From positions 675,758-739,757 of the forward strand of contig NZ_CTDZ01000009.1 in NCBI RefSeq assembly GCF_001375555.1: a stretch of DNA of 64,000 nucleotides, given 5' to 3'. The notes under the pieces are model-generated. The model had not been told where the DNA came from. It did not search any database and saw nothing but the letters and a program-made list of their open reading frames with translations. Below, in pieces: positions 42,701-52,025 of this stretch; position 1 is the stretch's first letter, and the number at the start of each line of letters is the position of its first letter. The DNA is from Numidum massiliense. GTDB taxonomy: Bacteria; Bacillota; Bacilli; Thermoactinomycetales; Novibacillaceae. Both the position numbers and the translations under genes were made by a program.

Positions 42701-43963
42701 TTGTACGATGTAGTCATTATCGGGGGTGGCATCGTCGGTTTATCGACCGGGAGATTGCTCGCCGAACAGGCACCCCACGCAAAAATAGCAGTTATCGAAA
42801 AAGAAGATGGTCCGGCTCGCCATCAAACCGGCCGCAACAGCGGCGTGATTCACTCCGGCATATATTACACACCGGGCAGCCTGAAAGCAAAATTGGCGCG
42901 GCAGGGAAATGCTGCCATGGTGCGGTTTTGTGAAACACACGACATCCCTTACGACGTCTGCGGCAAAGTCATCGTTGCGACGGAACGGGAAGAGGTACCG
43001 CTGTTGGAGCGGTTGTACGAAAGGGGACAGCAAAATGAGATCGCCGTCAGTATGCTCGGCTCCGAAGAATTGCGCGAGATTGAGCCCCACGTCAAAGGCA
43101 TACAGGCGATTCGCGTACCGAGCTGTGGCATCGTCGACTACAAAGCCGTATCCACGGCACTTGCCCGTATCATTCGCGAGCAAGGGGGTGACCTGCTTTA
43201 CGGGACGAAAGTGGAAAAGATCGCGGAAGGAAAGGACGGCGTCACGTTGGAGACGAACAAAGGCAGTTTCCAGTCCCGCTTCGTCATTAACTGTGCGGGC
43301 TTGTACAGCGACAAGGTAGCACAAGGAAGCGGCGTGCGCACAGGCATGAAAATTGTCCCCTTCCGCGGGGAGTATTACGAGCTCGTGCCGGAAAAGCGCC
43401 ATTTGGTGAAGAACTTGATCTATCCCGTGCCGAATCCGGATTTCCCTTTTTTAGGTGTCCATTTTACGCGCATGATGGACGGTTCCATTCACGCTGGGCC
43501 CAATGCGGTGCTCAGTTTTAAGCGCGAAGGCTATCGGAAAACGTCGTTTAACATACGAGAGTTTTCCGAGGTGATGGTTTACACCGGCTTTTGGAAGCTC
43601 GCCATTGCCAATATGGGTGAAGGATTGAAAGAGATGTGGCGTTCGTTAAGCAAAAAGGCGTTCCTAAAAAGCTTGCAACGGATGATTCCGGAGCTTACGT
43701 TAGAAGATATTCGCCCCGCCGATGCAGGCGTACGTGCGCAAGCGTTAAAGCCGAACGGTGATTTAGTGGACGATTTTGCGATTTTTCACGGAGAACACTC
43801 GCTGCACGTCTGTAACGCTCCTTCGCCGGCGGCGACGGCGTCGATTTTGATCGGCCAGACGATTGTCGAAAGCATACCGGACGCGGTTCTCGCGTCGCGC
43901 GTGTCGATGAACGTTTCTAATGGTACGGTGTCTTCGGCGAAAATACCAGCAACGAATCCGTAG
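42701..43963 (+). CDS. lhgO: L-2-hydroxyglutarate oxidase (LhgO)
   Basis: 420 residues from TTG 42701, which has a strong TTAGGAGGTAG. FAD-binding GxGxxG is YDVVIIGGGIVGLSTGRLLA; RHQTGRNSGVIHSGIYY is the characteristic L2HGDH segment; FVINCAGLYSDKVA and the C-terminal ADAGVRAQALKPNG and HVCNAPSPAATAS follow. It oxidises L-2-hydroxyglutarate to 2-oxoglutarate, giving electrons to the respiratory chain. It completes glutarate degradation begun by GlaH and regenerates the GlaH co-substrate. Confidence 0.93.
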   Translation: MYDVVIIGGGIVGLSTGRLLAEQAPHAKIAVIEKEDGPARHQTGRNSGVIHSGIYYTPGSLKAKLARQGNAAMVRFCETHDIPYDVCGKVIVATEREEVPLLERLYERGQQNEIAVSMLGSEELREIEPHVKGIQAIRVPSCGIVDYKAVSTALARIIREQGGDLLYGTKVEKIAEGKDGVTLETNKGSFQSRFVINCAGLYSDKVAQGSGVRTGMKIVPFRGEYYELVPEKRHLVKNLIYPVPNPDFPFLGVHFTRMMDGSIHAGPNAVLSFKREGYRKTSFNIREFSEVMVYTGFWKLAIANMGEGLKEMWRSLSKKAFLKSLQRMIPELTLEDIRPADAGVRAQALKPNGDLVDDFAIFHGEHSLHVCNAPSPAATASILIGQTIVESIPDAVLASRVSMNVSNGTVSSAKIPATNP

Positions 43964-44028
43964 GTCACGCTGTGTTTTCATGCAACTCCGTAGCTCCCCT
44001 CGTATTTTCACGCATCTAACGGGGGAAG

Positions 44029-44050
44029 ACCGCCTAAATGGGCGGTTTTT
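44029..44050 (+). terminator. Intrinsic terminator after lhgO
   Basis: ACCGCC (44029-44034) and GGCGGT (44041-44046) around a 6-base loop, followed by T residues. Confidence 0.75.
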
Positions 44051-44106
44051 CTGTTATATTATATTATAGTTGCATACAACAAACGACAATAAGGTGTGTT
44101 TTAAAC

Positions 44107-44781
44107 GTGGCAATTTTAAAAAATGATTGGGCGCCGTTGTTGGAACAGGAATTTACGAAACCGTATTACCTTAAGCTACGGCGTTTTTTAGTAGACGAGT
44201 ACAACAATCGCGTCATTTATCCCGACAAATATGACATTTACAACGCTCTACACTATACGTCTTACGAAAACACGAAGGTCGTTATTTTAGGTCAAGACCC
44301 GTATCACGGCCCCGGACAAGCCCACGGTTTGAGTTTTTCGGTCCAACCGGGAGTGAAAGCGCCGCCGTCTTTGCAAAATATTTTCAAAGAACTGCACGAC
44401 GACTTAGGTTGCGCGATCCCGAATAACGGGTGTCTTATTAAGTGGGCCGAGCAAGGCGTGTTGTTGCTCAACACGGTACTCACCGTCAGACAGAGGATGC
44501 CTCATTCACACAAGGGCATGGGTTGGGAGACGTTTACCGACGAAGTGATCCGCACGTTGAACGAACGAGAGACGCCAGTCGTATTCATTTTATGGGGCAG
44601 GCATGCGCAGGCGAAGCAAGAACTGATTACGTCGGCCAAACATTGCATAATAAAATCCCCTCATCCGAGCCCGTTTTCGGCGAACAGGGGCTTTTTCGGA
44701 AGCCGCCCGTTCTCGCGCACGAATCGGTTTTTGCGGGAAATTGGGCGGGCGGAGATTGACTGGCAGCTACCGGACGTTTGA
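44107..44781 (+). CDS. ung: Uracil-DNA glycosylase, family 1
   Basis: 224 residues. Water-activating motif [20 protein letters not shown], uracil-binding NTVLTVRQ and DNA-intercalation [13 protein letters not shown] are all present, so the enzyme should be active in removing uracil from DNA. GTG 44107 gives the usual N-terminus ([11 protein letters not shown]). The frame is open upstream to 44038, but that part overlaps the lhgO terminator. The ribosome site AAGGTG is somewhat distant. It is flanked by terminators and stands alone. Confidence 0.95.
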   Translation: MAILKNDWAPLLEQEFTKPYYLKLRRFLVDEYNNRVIYPDKYDIYNALHYTSYENTKVVILGQDPYHGPGQAHGLSFSVQPGVKAPPSLQNIFKELHDDLGCAIPNNGCLIKWAEQGVLLLNTVLTVRQRMPHSHKGMGWETFTDEVIRTLNERETPVVFILWGRHAQAKQELITSAKHCIIKSPHPSPFSANRGFFGSRPFSRTNRFLREIGRAEIDWQLPDV

Positions 44782-44850
44782 GCTGGAGACGTGTGTTAAA
44801 CGAGCCAATTATTAAGAATTGTTCAGTATATGTGTGACATGAGCGGTATT

Positions 44851-44888
44851 CGTCGACGTTTCCTGAATAAACAGATGAAACGTCGACG
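44851..44888 (+). terminator. Terminator after ung
   Basis: A perfect 12-bp stem CGTCGACGTTTC/GAAACGTCGACG (44851-44862, 44877-44888) followed by TTTTC, between convergent genes. Confidence 0.65.
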
Positions 44889-44946
44889 TTTTCACTGTGA
44901 GACAGGTTGAAAAATAGCTGGGAGTATATCAGTAACGTAACGATGA

Positions 44947-46367
44947 TCACTCGCTATGTTCTTTCTTCTTTTCTCCCGCTTCATTCATTTTCTTGTTGCC
45001 TTCTTCGACATATTCCTTCCACTGTTGGTTGCCACTATCTACAGCTTGTTTCCATGCCTCATTCCCGGTATCCACAGCATAGCGCCATTTTTCATTTGCG
45101 TAATTAACTACTTTGGAAAACATTGTTGAAGAAGGGTGTTCACGATCATTATATTTTTCTTTTAAATAAGCTTGTGCCGATTTCAAGCGTTCTTTCTCGC
45201 GCTCGCTCTTCTTTTTCATGCTTTCCTTCGTACTTAAAGCTAATTTTTTCATCCTTTCCTTAATTTGAATAGATTGCTCTTTTCCTTCTTCCTTCCATTC
45301 TAACCAGCTTTTCTGTATTTGTTCGTACTGCTCCCTCATGTATTTCTTTAATTCGCGTTCCGAATCGACATACGTAAATTCCCCATTACCTGCACTCGCC
45401 ACTTTTTTTAATAGGTTTTTCCCTTCATTATCTACATCAAAACCAATGATGTTCACGATTGTTTCAATATCGGAAGAAACCAAATCTTTTGCTGCTTTAA
45501 CCGGATTACCGCCACACGTTTCGATCCCGTCGCTCACGACATACACCACGACGTCATCTGTATTTTTAGGAATATCGTCCTTAACTGTTTCTAGGGCGAG
45601 GGCAATCGGCGTCCAACCTGCCGGCTTCACTTTATTCAAAGCATTTTTGAATTTTTCACTATCGTAATTCCCTTCATAATACTTTTCCGAACTACCACAT
45701 GACAATTTTTTATCCGCTTCGCTGCCGGATCCTTTGTGACCATAGACGCGCATTGAAATTGTCGCTTCTTCCGGAACCTGCTTAGCAAATTCCAAAACGG
45801 CTTCTTTTGCCGCTTCAATTCTTGTCTTATTGCCCACCATTTCTTCCATACTTCCACTTGCGTCAATTAAAATGGCATAATGTGCGGTTTTTAAAGTGGG
45901 CGAGTTATGGTTTCGTCAGGTCGTTCAACATTGACATCAAATGAAAAGTCAAAATTTACAAATGTCTCCACTTCCTCGTGGTAATCTTCGGATAGTAAGT
46001 AGAGCATTTCCTCTAAATATTGTTCCTCCGTTAGGTTATCTGGCAATTTATCAAGTGTTTCGTTAACCTTTGCTTCATCGTATCGATCACCGCTAAAAAC
46101 ACCAGGATATCGTAGCAACTCTTTTTCAATATCTGTTAATGTACGTTTAGGATTTTCAATTTCGTAATATTTCACTTTCCTCGGTATGTATTTATCTTCC
46201 GTTTTATTTTTGGTATTATTTTCTGCTTGTTTCGGTTTATTTTCCTTACTTTCGGGCGCCTGAGATTTAACTGGCTGCTCGTCCTTTTTTACTGACTGAT
46301 CATCTGTAAAAGAACATGCTGTTAGAAAAATTGCCAAAAAGATAACCGAGTATAAGATTCTCTTCAT
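44947..46367 (-). pseudogene. VWA-domain lipoprotein with a frameshift
   Basis: The first frame starts at ATG 46367 (GAGGGAC upstream): signal peptide RILYSVIFLAIF with lipobox LTAC, a linker rich in Lys, Gln and Asn, then FDVNVERPDETITRPL and a stop at 45891. One base out of frame, the sequence continues TLKTAHYAILIDASGSMEEM, containing the MIDAS motif DASGS (45851-45865), then a full VWA domain (TPIALALETV, VVYVVSDGIETCGG) and a long coiled-coil tail to 44947. Loss of one C in the CCC near 45898-45900 explains the break. Whole-gene length would be about 473 residues, resembling YwmC/YwmD-type surface proteins. A true mutation and a sequencing error cannot be told apart here. Confidence 0.82.
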
Positions 46368-46388
46368 TAAAGTCCCTCTTCCTTCCAA

Positions 46389-46708
46389 GTGTATTTTTCC
46401 ACTCTAGTATTCTATCATAATTATCATTTATTGAGGAGTGCGATTGTAGAATAATTCGTCTATGTCCTACGGTTCAGGGATACTAAGTAGTTCATCGAAG
46501 TGTTTTCTACCTTTTGCACGGATGGGCGCAAGTGTGGCTTTTTGTCGAATAAGGTTCTTCCTCGCGTCGCAAGTTGTGTTTTTGTACTTGCATCGCTTAC
46601 ATAAACGACGTATACTTGATTAAAATACAGTATATTGTACTTTGTAGAGGCGAGCTACGACGGTTTAAGAGCGTATGGAACAGCCTCATATAGAAGAGGA
46701 GGTGGGTT
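46389..46708 (+). promoter_or_regulatory. Regulatory region of yhfZ with operator-like dyad
   Basis: TACAGTATATTGTA at 46626-46639 is a near-perfect dyad. The same 12-base core TACAGTATATTG recurs at 47728-47739 immediately before the second gene of the cluster. Nothing else is seen in the 320-bp gap except the ribosome site GAGGAGGTGG. Confidence 0.55.
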
Positions 46709-47641
46709 ATGGCGTCCTTATCCGAACGTCTATATACAAAAAACGGATTGGCGGCTCGCTCGATTGCACGCCGACTGCTGTCGATGGCGGTAGGAGAACA
46801 AATTCCTCGCGTCAGCGACTTTGCGAGTGAACTGTCGCTCGGGCGAGGGACGGTACAAGGGGCGCTCAGGTTGCTGGAGGAGGTCGGTGCGATTCAATTA
46901 GAGTCGCGAGGACATTTAGGGACTTATTTGGTTAATCGCGATGTGAGCTTGTTGTGGAAAGTAGCTGGAATCACCCAATTAATGGGCGTGATGCCCCTCC
47001 CGTATTCTCGAAAATACGAAGGCTTAGCGACAGGGTTAGTCGAGGCGTTTAGCGAGATTGCCGTACCGTTTAACCTTGCCTTTATGCGCGGGTCAGAACA
47101 CCGGTTGGATGCGTTAAAAAATGGCCGTTACGATTTCGCGGTCACTTCGCGCATGGTTGGTGAGCTCGCGCGAAAACAGATGGAAGGGTTCCACATTGCT
47201 AAACGGTTAGGCCCGTCTTCTTTTGTATCTGGGCATGAAATATTTTTTGCCGATCGCCACGAAGTGGCGATTCGCGATGGTATGCGCGTTGGCATCGATT
47301 ACTCGTCACCCGACCAATACATGTTGACGTCGTATGAATGTCGCTTATTGCGTGTTGAATTTGTCGAAATGAATTACATGCAATTACTAGATATGCTAAA
47401 AGAAGGGGTCATCGACGCCGCTGTATGGAACAAAGACGAACTGCGTTACGCGGAATACTTAGGGCGTGCGCCGTTTCAAACGGAACATGCACGTCATCTT
47501 TCGCGAGCAGTGAGCGAAGCGGTGTTAATCGTCGACGGCGAACGTCCGGAAGTCGAACAGCGGATTGCAGATTTGTCCATTGACACGATACACGGTGTGC
47601 AAAGGGCAGTGGAACAAGGGCAGAAGTTCCCGTGTTACTAA
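46709..47641 (+). CDS. yhfZ: YhfZ-family regulator (GntR-type HTH plus solute-binding-like domain)
   Basis: 310 residues. The N-terminal winged helix (AVGEQIPRVSDFASELSLGR, then GTVQGALRLLEEVGAIQLES) is GntR-like. The C-terminal 220 residues (MGVMPLPYSRKYEGLATGLV, GRYDFAVTSRMVGELA, VIDAAVWNKDEL) match the YhfZ C-terminal domain, a periplasmic-binding-protein-like sensor. It heads the yhf cluster, and a dyad is repeated before it and before yhfY, so it probably controls both in response to a pathway metabolite. Confidence 0.88.
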   Translation: MASLSERLYTKNGLAARSIARRLLSMAVGEQIPRVSDFASELSLGRGTVQGALRLLEEVGAIQLESRGHLGTYLVNRDVSLLWKVAGITQLMGVMPLPYSRKYEGLATGLVEAFSEIAVPFNLAFMRGSEHRLDALKNGRYDFAVTSRMVGELARKQMEGFHIAKRLGPSSFVSGHEIFFADRHEVAIRDGMRVGIDYSSPDQYMLTSYECRLLRVEFVEMNYMQLLDMLKEGVIDAAVWNKDELRYAEYLGRAPFQTEHARHLSRAVSEAVLIVDGERPEVEQRIADLSIDTIHGVQRAVEQGQKFPCY

Positions 47642-47727
47642 AAGAACATTTAATTTTACAGATTTTCATTGGGTGAGCTTTCGTTTTAAAAAAGCAATAT
47701 CCCACTTCTAATGACAAAAATACTAAA

Positions 47728-47739
47728 TACAGTATATTG
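47728..47739 (+). promoter_or_regulatory. Second copy of the yhfZ operator-like motif
   Basis: TACAGTATATTG, identical to the core at 46626, lies 11 bases before GTG 47751 and overlaps the expected ribosome-site region, a position suited to repression. Confidence 0.5.
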
Positions 47740-47750
47740 GAGAGATTGAT

Positions 47751-48128
47751 GTGTTGCAGCAGTTGGACGATCGGCTAACGATTTTGGTCAATGGCGATGT
47801 CGTCGTTCCGCAGGCAGCTGAACTTGCGAAAAAGGCGGCGCTCAAGTTACAGGATGCTTACGGCGCGTTACCGGTAGATCAGGTAAACATGCTGGTGACA
47901 CACCTTGCGACGGCGTTGACGCGCCTCGAGCGAGGTGAAGCGGTGCAAGCTCCCCCAGAAGCACTACTCGCAGAAATAACGACTTCGCCGCTCATGGAAA
48001 AGGCGGTCCAAGAAATTGCGTGGATCGAGCGCGAGTGGGACAGTACCTTACCGGACGAAGAAAAACAGTTTTTATGTGTGCACTATGTATCTGTTTTAAA
48101 TCAGCTCACAGGAGGCGGAAACGAATGA
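47751..48128 (+). CDS. yhfY: PRD-domain protein (YhfY-like)
   Basis: 125 residues from GTG 47751. A single PRD-type helical bundle: LPVDQVNMLVTHLATALTRL early and DEEKQFLCVHYVSVLNQL at the end, where PRDs carry the conserved His (in VTHL and VHYV). No HTH or catalytic domain is attached, so it may regulate by interacting with another protein such as YhfZ. It overlaps yhfU by ATGA. Confidence 0.8.
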   Translation: MLQQLDDRLTILVNGDVVVPQAAELAKKAALKLQDAYGALPVDQVNMLVTHLATALTRLERGEAVQAPPEALLAEITTSPLMEKAVQEIAWIEREWDSTLPDEEKQFLCVHYVSVLNQLTGGGNE

Positions 48129-48487
48129 AAGTCGTAATTGGCGGACAAGTCGACAAGAAGGAAGTTGCCGCGTTAGTGGAAGCACACGGGCCAGAAGGCG
48201 TAGAGACGACGATTAAATCGGACATTGAGGCTGCGATGGCAATTAAAACGGGTGCGGCCGATTACTACTTCGGCGCCTGCCATACGGGTGGGGGTGGCGC
48301 ACTAGCTATGGCGATTGCAATCCTTGGACGCGATCAGTGTGAAACGGTTTCTATGCCAGGGCGGAAGCCGGATGAAACAAAAGTACGTGAAGCGGTGCAA
48401 GCGGGAAAAAAGGCGTTCGGATTCACTGCCGATCATAAAGAAACAGCTGTACCGCTCATTTTGCAAGCGATTAAAGAATTAACCTAA
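48125..48487 (+). CDS. yhfU: YhfU-family protein (DUF2620)
   Basis: 120 residues from ATG 48125, overlapping yhfY. Gly-rich conserved centre ADYYFGACHTGGGGALAMAI, N-terminal KVVIGGQVDKKEVA, C-terminal helix. The family occurs only in yhf-type clusters as far as I recall and has no established biochemical role; the glycine loop near the conserved Cys-His could form a small ligand or phosphate site. Confidence 0.85.
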   Translation: MKVVIGGQVDKKEVAALVEAHGPEGVETTIKSDIEAAMAIKTGAADYYFGACHTGGGGALAMAIAILGRDQCETVSMPGRKPDETKVREAVQAGKKAFGFTADHKETAVPLILQAIKELT

Positions 48488-48521
48488 ACCGCAACTAAGG
48501 GAGAGAAAGGGGAAAGCTTCC

Positions 48522-49817
48522 ATGGAAATGATTATCGTCATTTTAGTCGGGGCACTCGCTGCGGTATTGGCAAACAAGGGGATCGCCGTCTTTAACGACG
48601 GTTTGCGTCCCATCGTACCCGAACATATCGAAGGGCGTCTCAGTCGGCGGGAATTGGCGCTTACTTCCTTTGCCATGGGGTTTGGTCTGGTGATCGGGTT
48701 CGGGATTCCGTTTACGTTGACGGCTAGCATTATTCTCATTCACAGCATAATGCTCGGGACAGACATTATTGGACTGGCGACACCGAACAACAAGTGGGGC
48801 ACACCGCTGGCAGCTGTTTTTGGCGGTGCTTACGGGGCAGCTTTGTTCGCTGGGCTGGAAGGGTTTGTGAAACTGTTTGATTATTTGCCGGTGAATTTTC
48901 TCGAACAGATGGGTGAGGTTGGTACGCCAGTAGTCGTCACGTTTATGGCGTTCCCGGCACTGGCAGTTGCTCTCCAGTTTAGCGTAAAAAAAGGTATTTG
49001 GACGTTTTTGGTGTCAGCTTTCGTGAGGCAACTCGCTGTTTGGTTTAACGAAAGTGGGTTTTTAACTTTTGGTGGTACGACGGTGACCTTAAACCAAGAA
49101 GGGATGGCTCTCATTACGGGGATGATTTTCCTCTTCACGTACGCCATTCGACAAAAGCCGGCCACAGAAGGTGCAACGATCGATTTGGCAGCCGTCTTTA
49201 GTGACCGCGTCAGTCGCATTCGTAAAAATGTCGTCTACTTTATGCTAATGGGCGGACTAGTCGCTGCCGGTACGAGTTTATTAATTATGGCTGGTGACCC
49301 GATTTCCCTCAATTTATTGGCGGAAGGGAAGCAGACGGATGCGGCTATTGCGGCGTTGGCACGTGCTGTAGGGTTTATTCCGCTCGTCGCTAGTACGGCG
49401 ATTGCGACCGGTGTGTACGGGCCGGTCGGGTTTACGCTCGTGTTTGTCGTCGGCTTGTTAATACCGAATGCTTGGTTGGCCGGGATCGTTGGCGCGGTCG
49501 TCATTTTTGCCGAAGTAATGTTGCTCAGCCACATCGCGCGCTTTCTCGACAAATACCCAGGTGTACGGGAGTCGGGTGAGAACATTCGCACCGCGATGAC
49601 GCGCATTTTAGAAGTGGCGCTGCTGATTGGTGGCGCGAACGCCGCGAATGCGATTGCCCCGGGATTCGGATTTTTCATGATTGCTGGCTTTTATTTGCTG
49701 AATGAAATCGCAGGACGTCCGATCGTACGCATGGCTGTCGGGCCGATCGGCGCAATTGCAGTCGGGATTATCGCGAACTTACTCGTACTTGTCGGCTTAA
49801 TGCCGCCACCGCAATAA
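48522..49817 (+). CDS. yhfT: YhfT-family membrane protein, probable transporter
   Basis: 431 residues with about eleven or twelve hydrophobic segments. The N-terminal IIVILVGALAAVLANKGIAV and FNDGLRPI, NNKWGTPLAAVFGGAYGAAL and the C-terminal IGGANAANAIAPGFGFFMIA are typical of YhfT. It is the only membrane protein of the cluster and the likely importer of the substrate; direction and cargo are unknown. AAGGGAGAGAAAGGGG precedes the ATG. Confidence 0.85.
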   Translation: MEMIIVILVGALAAVLANKGIAVFNDGLRPIVPEHIEGRLSRRELALTSFAMGFGLVIGFGIPFTLTASIILIHSIMLGTDIIGLATPNNKWGTPLAAVFGGAYGAALFAGLEGFVKLFDYLPVNFLEQMGEVGTPVVVTFMAFPALAVALQFSVKKGIWTFLVSAFVRQLAVWFNESGFLTFGGTTVTLNQEGMALITGMIFLFTYAIRQKPATEGATIDLAAVFSDRVSRIRKNVVYFMLMGGLVAAGTSLLIMAGDPISLNLLAEGKQTDAAIAALARAVGFIPLVASTAIATGVYGPVGFTLVFVVGLLIPNAWLAGIVGAVVIFAEVMLLSHIARFLDKYPGVRESGENIRTAMTRILEVALLIGGANAANAIAPGFGFFMIAGFYLLNEIAGRPIVRMAVGPIGAIAVGIIANLLVLVGLMPPPQ

Positions 49818-49834
49818 GGAAAGGGGAGACTCGC

Positions 49835-50749
49835 ATGATACAGACAGTCACCGGATCGATCCAACCGTCAGAGCTCGGGGTTTGCTCCGTACATGAGCAT
49901 TTGTGTATCGACTTGTCGCGAGTAAAGAAAGACCCGGACACCGTATTAGACGATCCGGAAGGGATGCGACTGGAATTAGAGCTTTTTCGCCGCGCTGGCG
50001 GACAGGCGATTGTGGAAGTGACGAATGAAGGTATGGGACGAAACGTCACGTTGCTGAGACAGCTCAGTCAGCAGACAAATGTCCACATCATCGCTAGCAC
50101 GGGATTTTATAAAGATCCTTTCTTACCGGATAAAACGATCGGCTGGGAGGCGGACGACTTCGCTGCCCATATCACGGGCGAGGTGGTGAACGGGATTGAT
50201 GACAGCGGTATTTATCCGGGGATCATCGGAGAAGTCGGAAGTAGTCGCGGCGAAATCAAACCGATTGAGGAAGCGCTATTGACAGGGGCAGCTCTTGCAG
50301 CCAAGGCGACAGGGCTACCAGTTACGACACATACGACGCTCGGCACGATGGCGATGGCTCAAGTTGAACTGTTTCAGCGTCTCGACTTGCCGATGACGCA
50401 GGTTATTATTGGGCACCAAGATTTGAATGGCGACGAAGGGGAAGTTCTCGCCGTCGCCGAAGCTGGCGCGTACGTCGGCTTCGACACGATCGGCAAGACG
50501 AACTACCGGTCAGACGAGGAGCGGTTGCGTACACTGTTGTCTTTATGGGAGCGGGGATACGGGGAGCAAATTTTGCTTTCGGCCGACCTCACGCGCAAGT
50601 CTCACTGGGAACAACACGGTGGATCCGGCTACTCCCTCGTTCTCCGTTCGTTCGTACCGAAACTGCGCCAGGCGGGATTGACAGAAGGCGACGTGCATCA
50701 ACTACTCGTAGACAATCCGGCGCGAGCATTGAATCGAAAGGGAGATTAA
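49835..50749 (+). CDS. php: Phosphotriesterase homology protein
   Basis: 304 residues of the amidohydrolase/PTE family. Metal ligands expected in this family are visible: HEHL near residue 22, Glu in IGEVGSSRGEIKP, His in TTHTTLG, His in IIGHQDLN and Asp in LSADLTRKS. Family members hydrolyse lactones, carbamoyl or phosphate esters; the natural substrate of Php is not known. Translationally close to yhfT (17 bases) and yhfS. Confidence 0.9.
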   Translation: MIQTVTGSIQPSELGVCSVHEHLCIDLSRVKKDPDTVLDDPEGMRLELELFRRAGGQAIVEVTNEGMGRNVTLLRQLSQQTNVHIIASTGFYKDPFLPDKTIGWEADDFAAHITGEVVNGIDDSGIYPGIIGEVGSSRGEIKPIEEALLTGAALAAKATGLPVTTHTTLGTMAMAQVELFQRLDLPMTQVIIGHQDLNGDEGEVLAVAEAGAYVGFDTIGKTNYRSDEERLRTLLSLWERGYGEQILLSADLTRKSHWEQHGGSGYSLVLRSFVPKLRQAGLTEGDVHQLLVDNPARALNRKGD

Positions 50750-50750
50750 T

Positions 50751-51851
50751 GTGACATATCGGTCATCCGTTCTGCAGTCGATGACAGTCAATGAGGCGAA
50801 AGAACGACAATTTGCGTTAGTAGATACGATTTCGCGCCACTTCAGCGGCGAGGAAATGCTAGAGATGGGAGATGTCGGGGTGCATCCGCTCGTGAAGCGG
50901 CCGCGGCGAACGGCAAAAGTGGAAGCCGTACTCGCTGACGTGTTCGGTACGGAAGCAGCAGCGCTCGTCCGTGGGGCTGGTACCGGGGCAATTCGCCAGC
51001 TACTGGCGGCGTTGCTTGAGCCTGGGGACGCGATGTTCGTCCATCGCGCCCCGATGTACACGACGACGAAAGAAACGGTGCGCTCGTTGTCTCTCACACC
51101 GATCGTCGTCGATTACAACGACTTAGCGGCGGTGGAAGAGGCACTCCGGTGCCATCCGGAAGGCAAGCTGTTTTATGTACAGCACGCGCGGCAACAGCCG
51201 ACCGACACATACGATTTGGGAGAAGTTATTCGACGCGTAAAAACAGTAGCCCCCGACTTACCGATCGTCGTCGACGATAACTACTGCGTGTTTAAAGTGC
51301 CGCAAAGCGGTGTGGAACTCGGTGCCGATTACGCGACCTTTTCGGCGTTTAAACTGCTCGGTCCGGAAGGGATCGGTGTCATCGTCGGCAAACAGGCAGC
51401 CATTGACGTGGTCCGCGGACGTAATTACTCGGGCGGAAGTCAAGTGCAAGGACCGGAGGCGACGGAAGTGTTACGCGCCCTGACTTTAGCACCTGTGACA
51501 CTAGCCGTACAAAACGAACAAGTAGAACGCTTGTGCGAGCTGCTAAATGAAGGGGTACCTGGTATAAAAACGGCCTACGTGACGAATTCGCAATCGAAAA
51601 ACGTCATCGTCGAACTGGAGGCACCTGTGGCTAAAAAGGTGATTGCTGCCAGTGAAGCGTTAGGAGCTGTCGTTTATCCGGTGGGGGCCGAGTCGCGATA
51701 CGAAGTATTACCGATGATTTACCGCGTGTCGGGAAGCTTTCTAGAAAGTAGACCAGAGCTTAGCGAATACGGTCTACGCATCAACCCGATGAAGGCAGGA
51801 GCGGATACAGTCCTACGCATTTTACGGGACGCGATTGCAAGAGTCACTTAA
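50751..51851 (+). CDS. yhfS: YhfS-family PLP enzyme
   Basis: 366 residues from GTG 50751, two bases after the php stop. Fold-type I PLP features: GTGAIRQLLAALLEPGDAMF, PIVVDDNYCVFKVPQSGVEL, the Lys in YATFSAFKLLGPEGIGVIVG, and the YSGGSQVQGPEATEVLRAL loop. It belongs to the Cys/Met-metabolism-like aminotransferase/lyase branch and may carry out transamination or C-N/C-S cleavage in the yhf pathway. The next cluster gene is separated by an inserted IS110-type element. Confidence 0.85.
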   Translation: MTYRSSVLQSMTVNEAKERQFALVDTISRHFSGEEMLEMGDVGVHPLVKRPRRTAKVEAVLADVFGTEAAALVRGAGTGAIRQLLAALLEPGDAMFVHRAPMYTTTKETVRSLSLTPIVVDYNDLAAVEEALRCHPEGKLFYVQHARQQPTDTYDLGEVIRRVKTVAPDLPIVVDDNYCVFKVPQSGVELGADYATFSAFKLLGPEGIGVIVGKQAAIDVVRGRNYSGGSQVQGPEATEVLRALTLAPVTLAVQNEQVERLCELLNEGVPGIKTAYVTNSQSKNVIVELEAPVAKKVIAASEALGAVVYPVGAESRYEVLPMIYRVSGSFLESRPELSEYGLRINPMKAGADTVLRILRDAIARVT

Positions 51852-52025
51852 CTCGGACGGAGGTGGAAAAATCATTTAGATGGGAAATTATAGGGGAAAT
51901 TGTACAAAGGGAGCCATTCCTGTAATGAATTAATTTGAGGTTTGCACAAAAAAAGTGCCTCCAGTAAGCTTGGGTTAGAATGTAGCGCTACACTCATTCA
52001 TCCCAAGGCAAAAGGAGACACTCAC

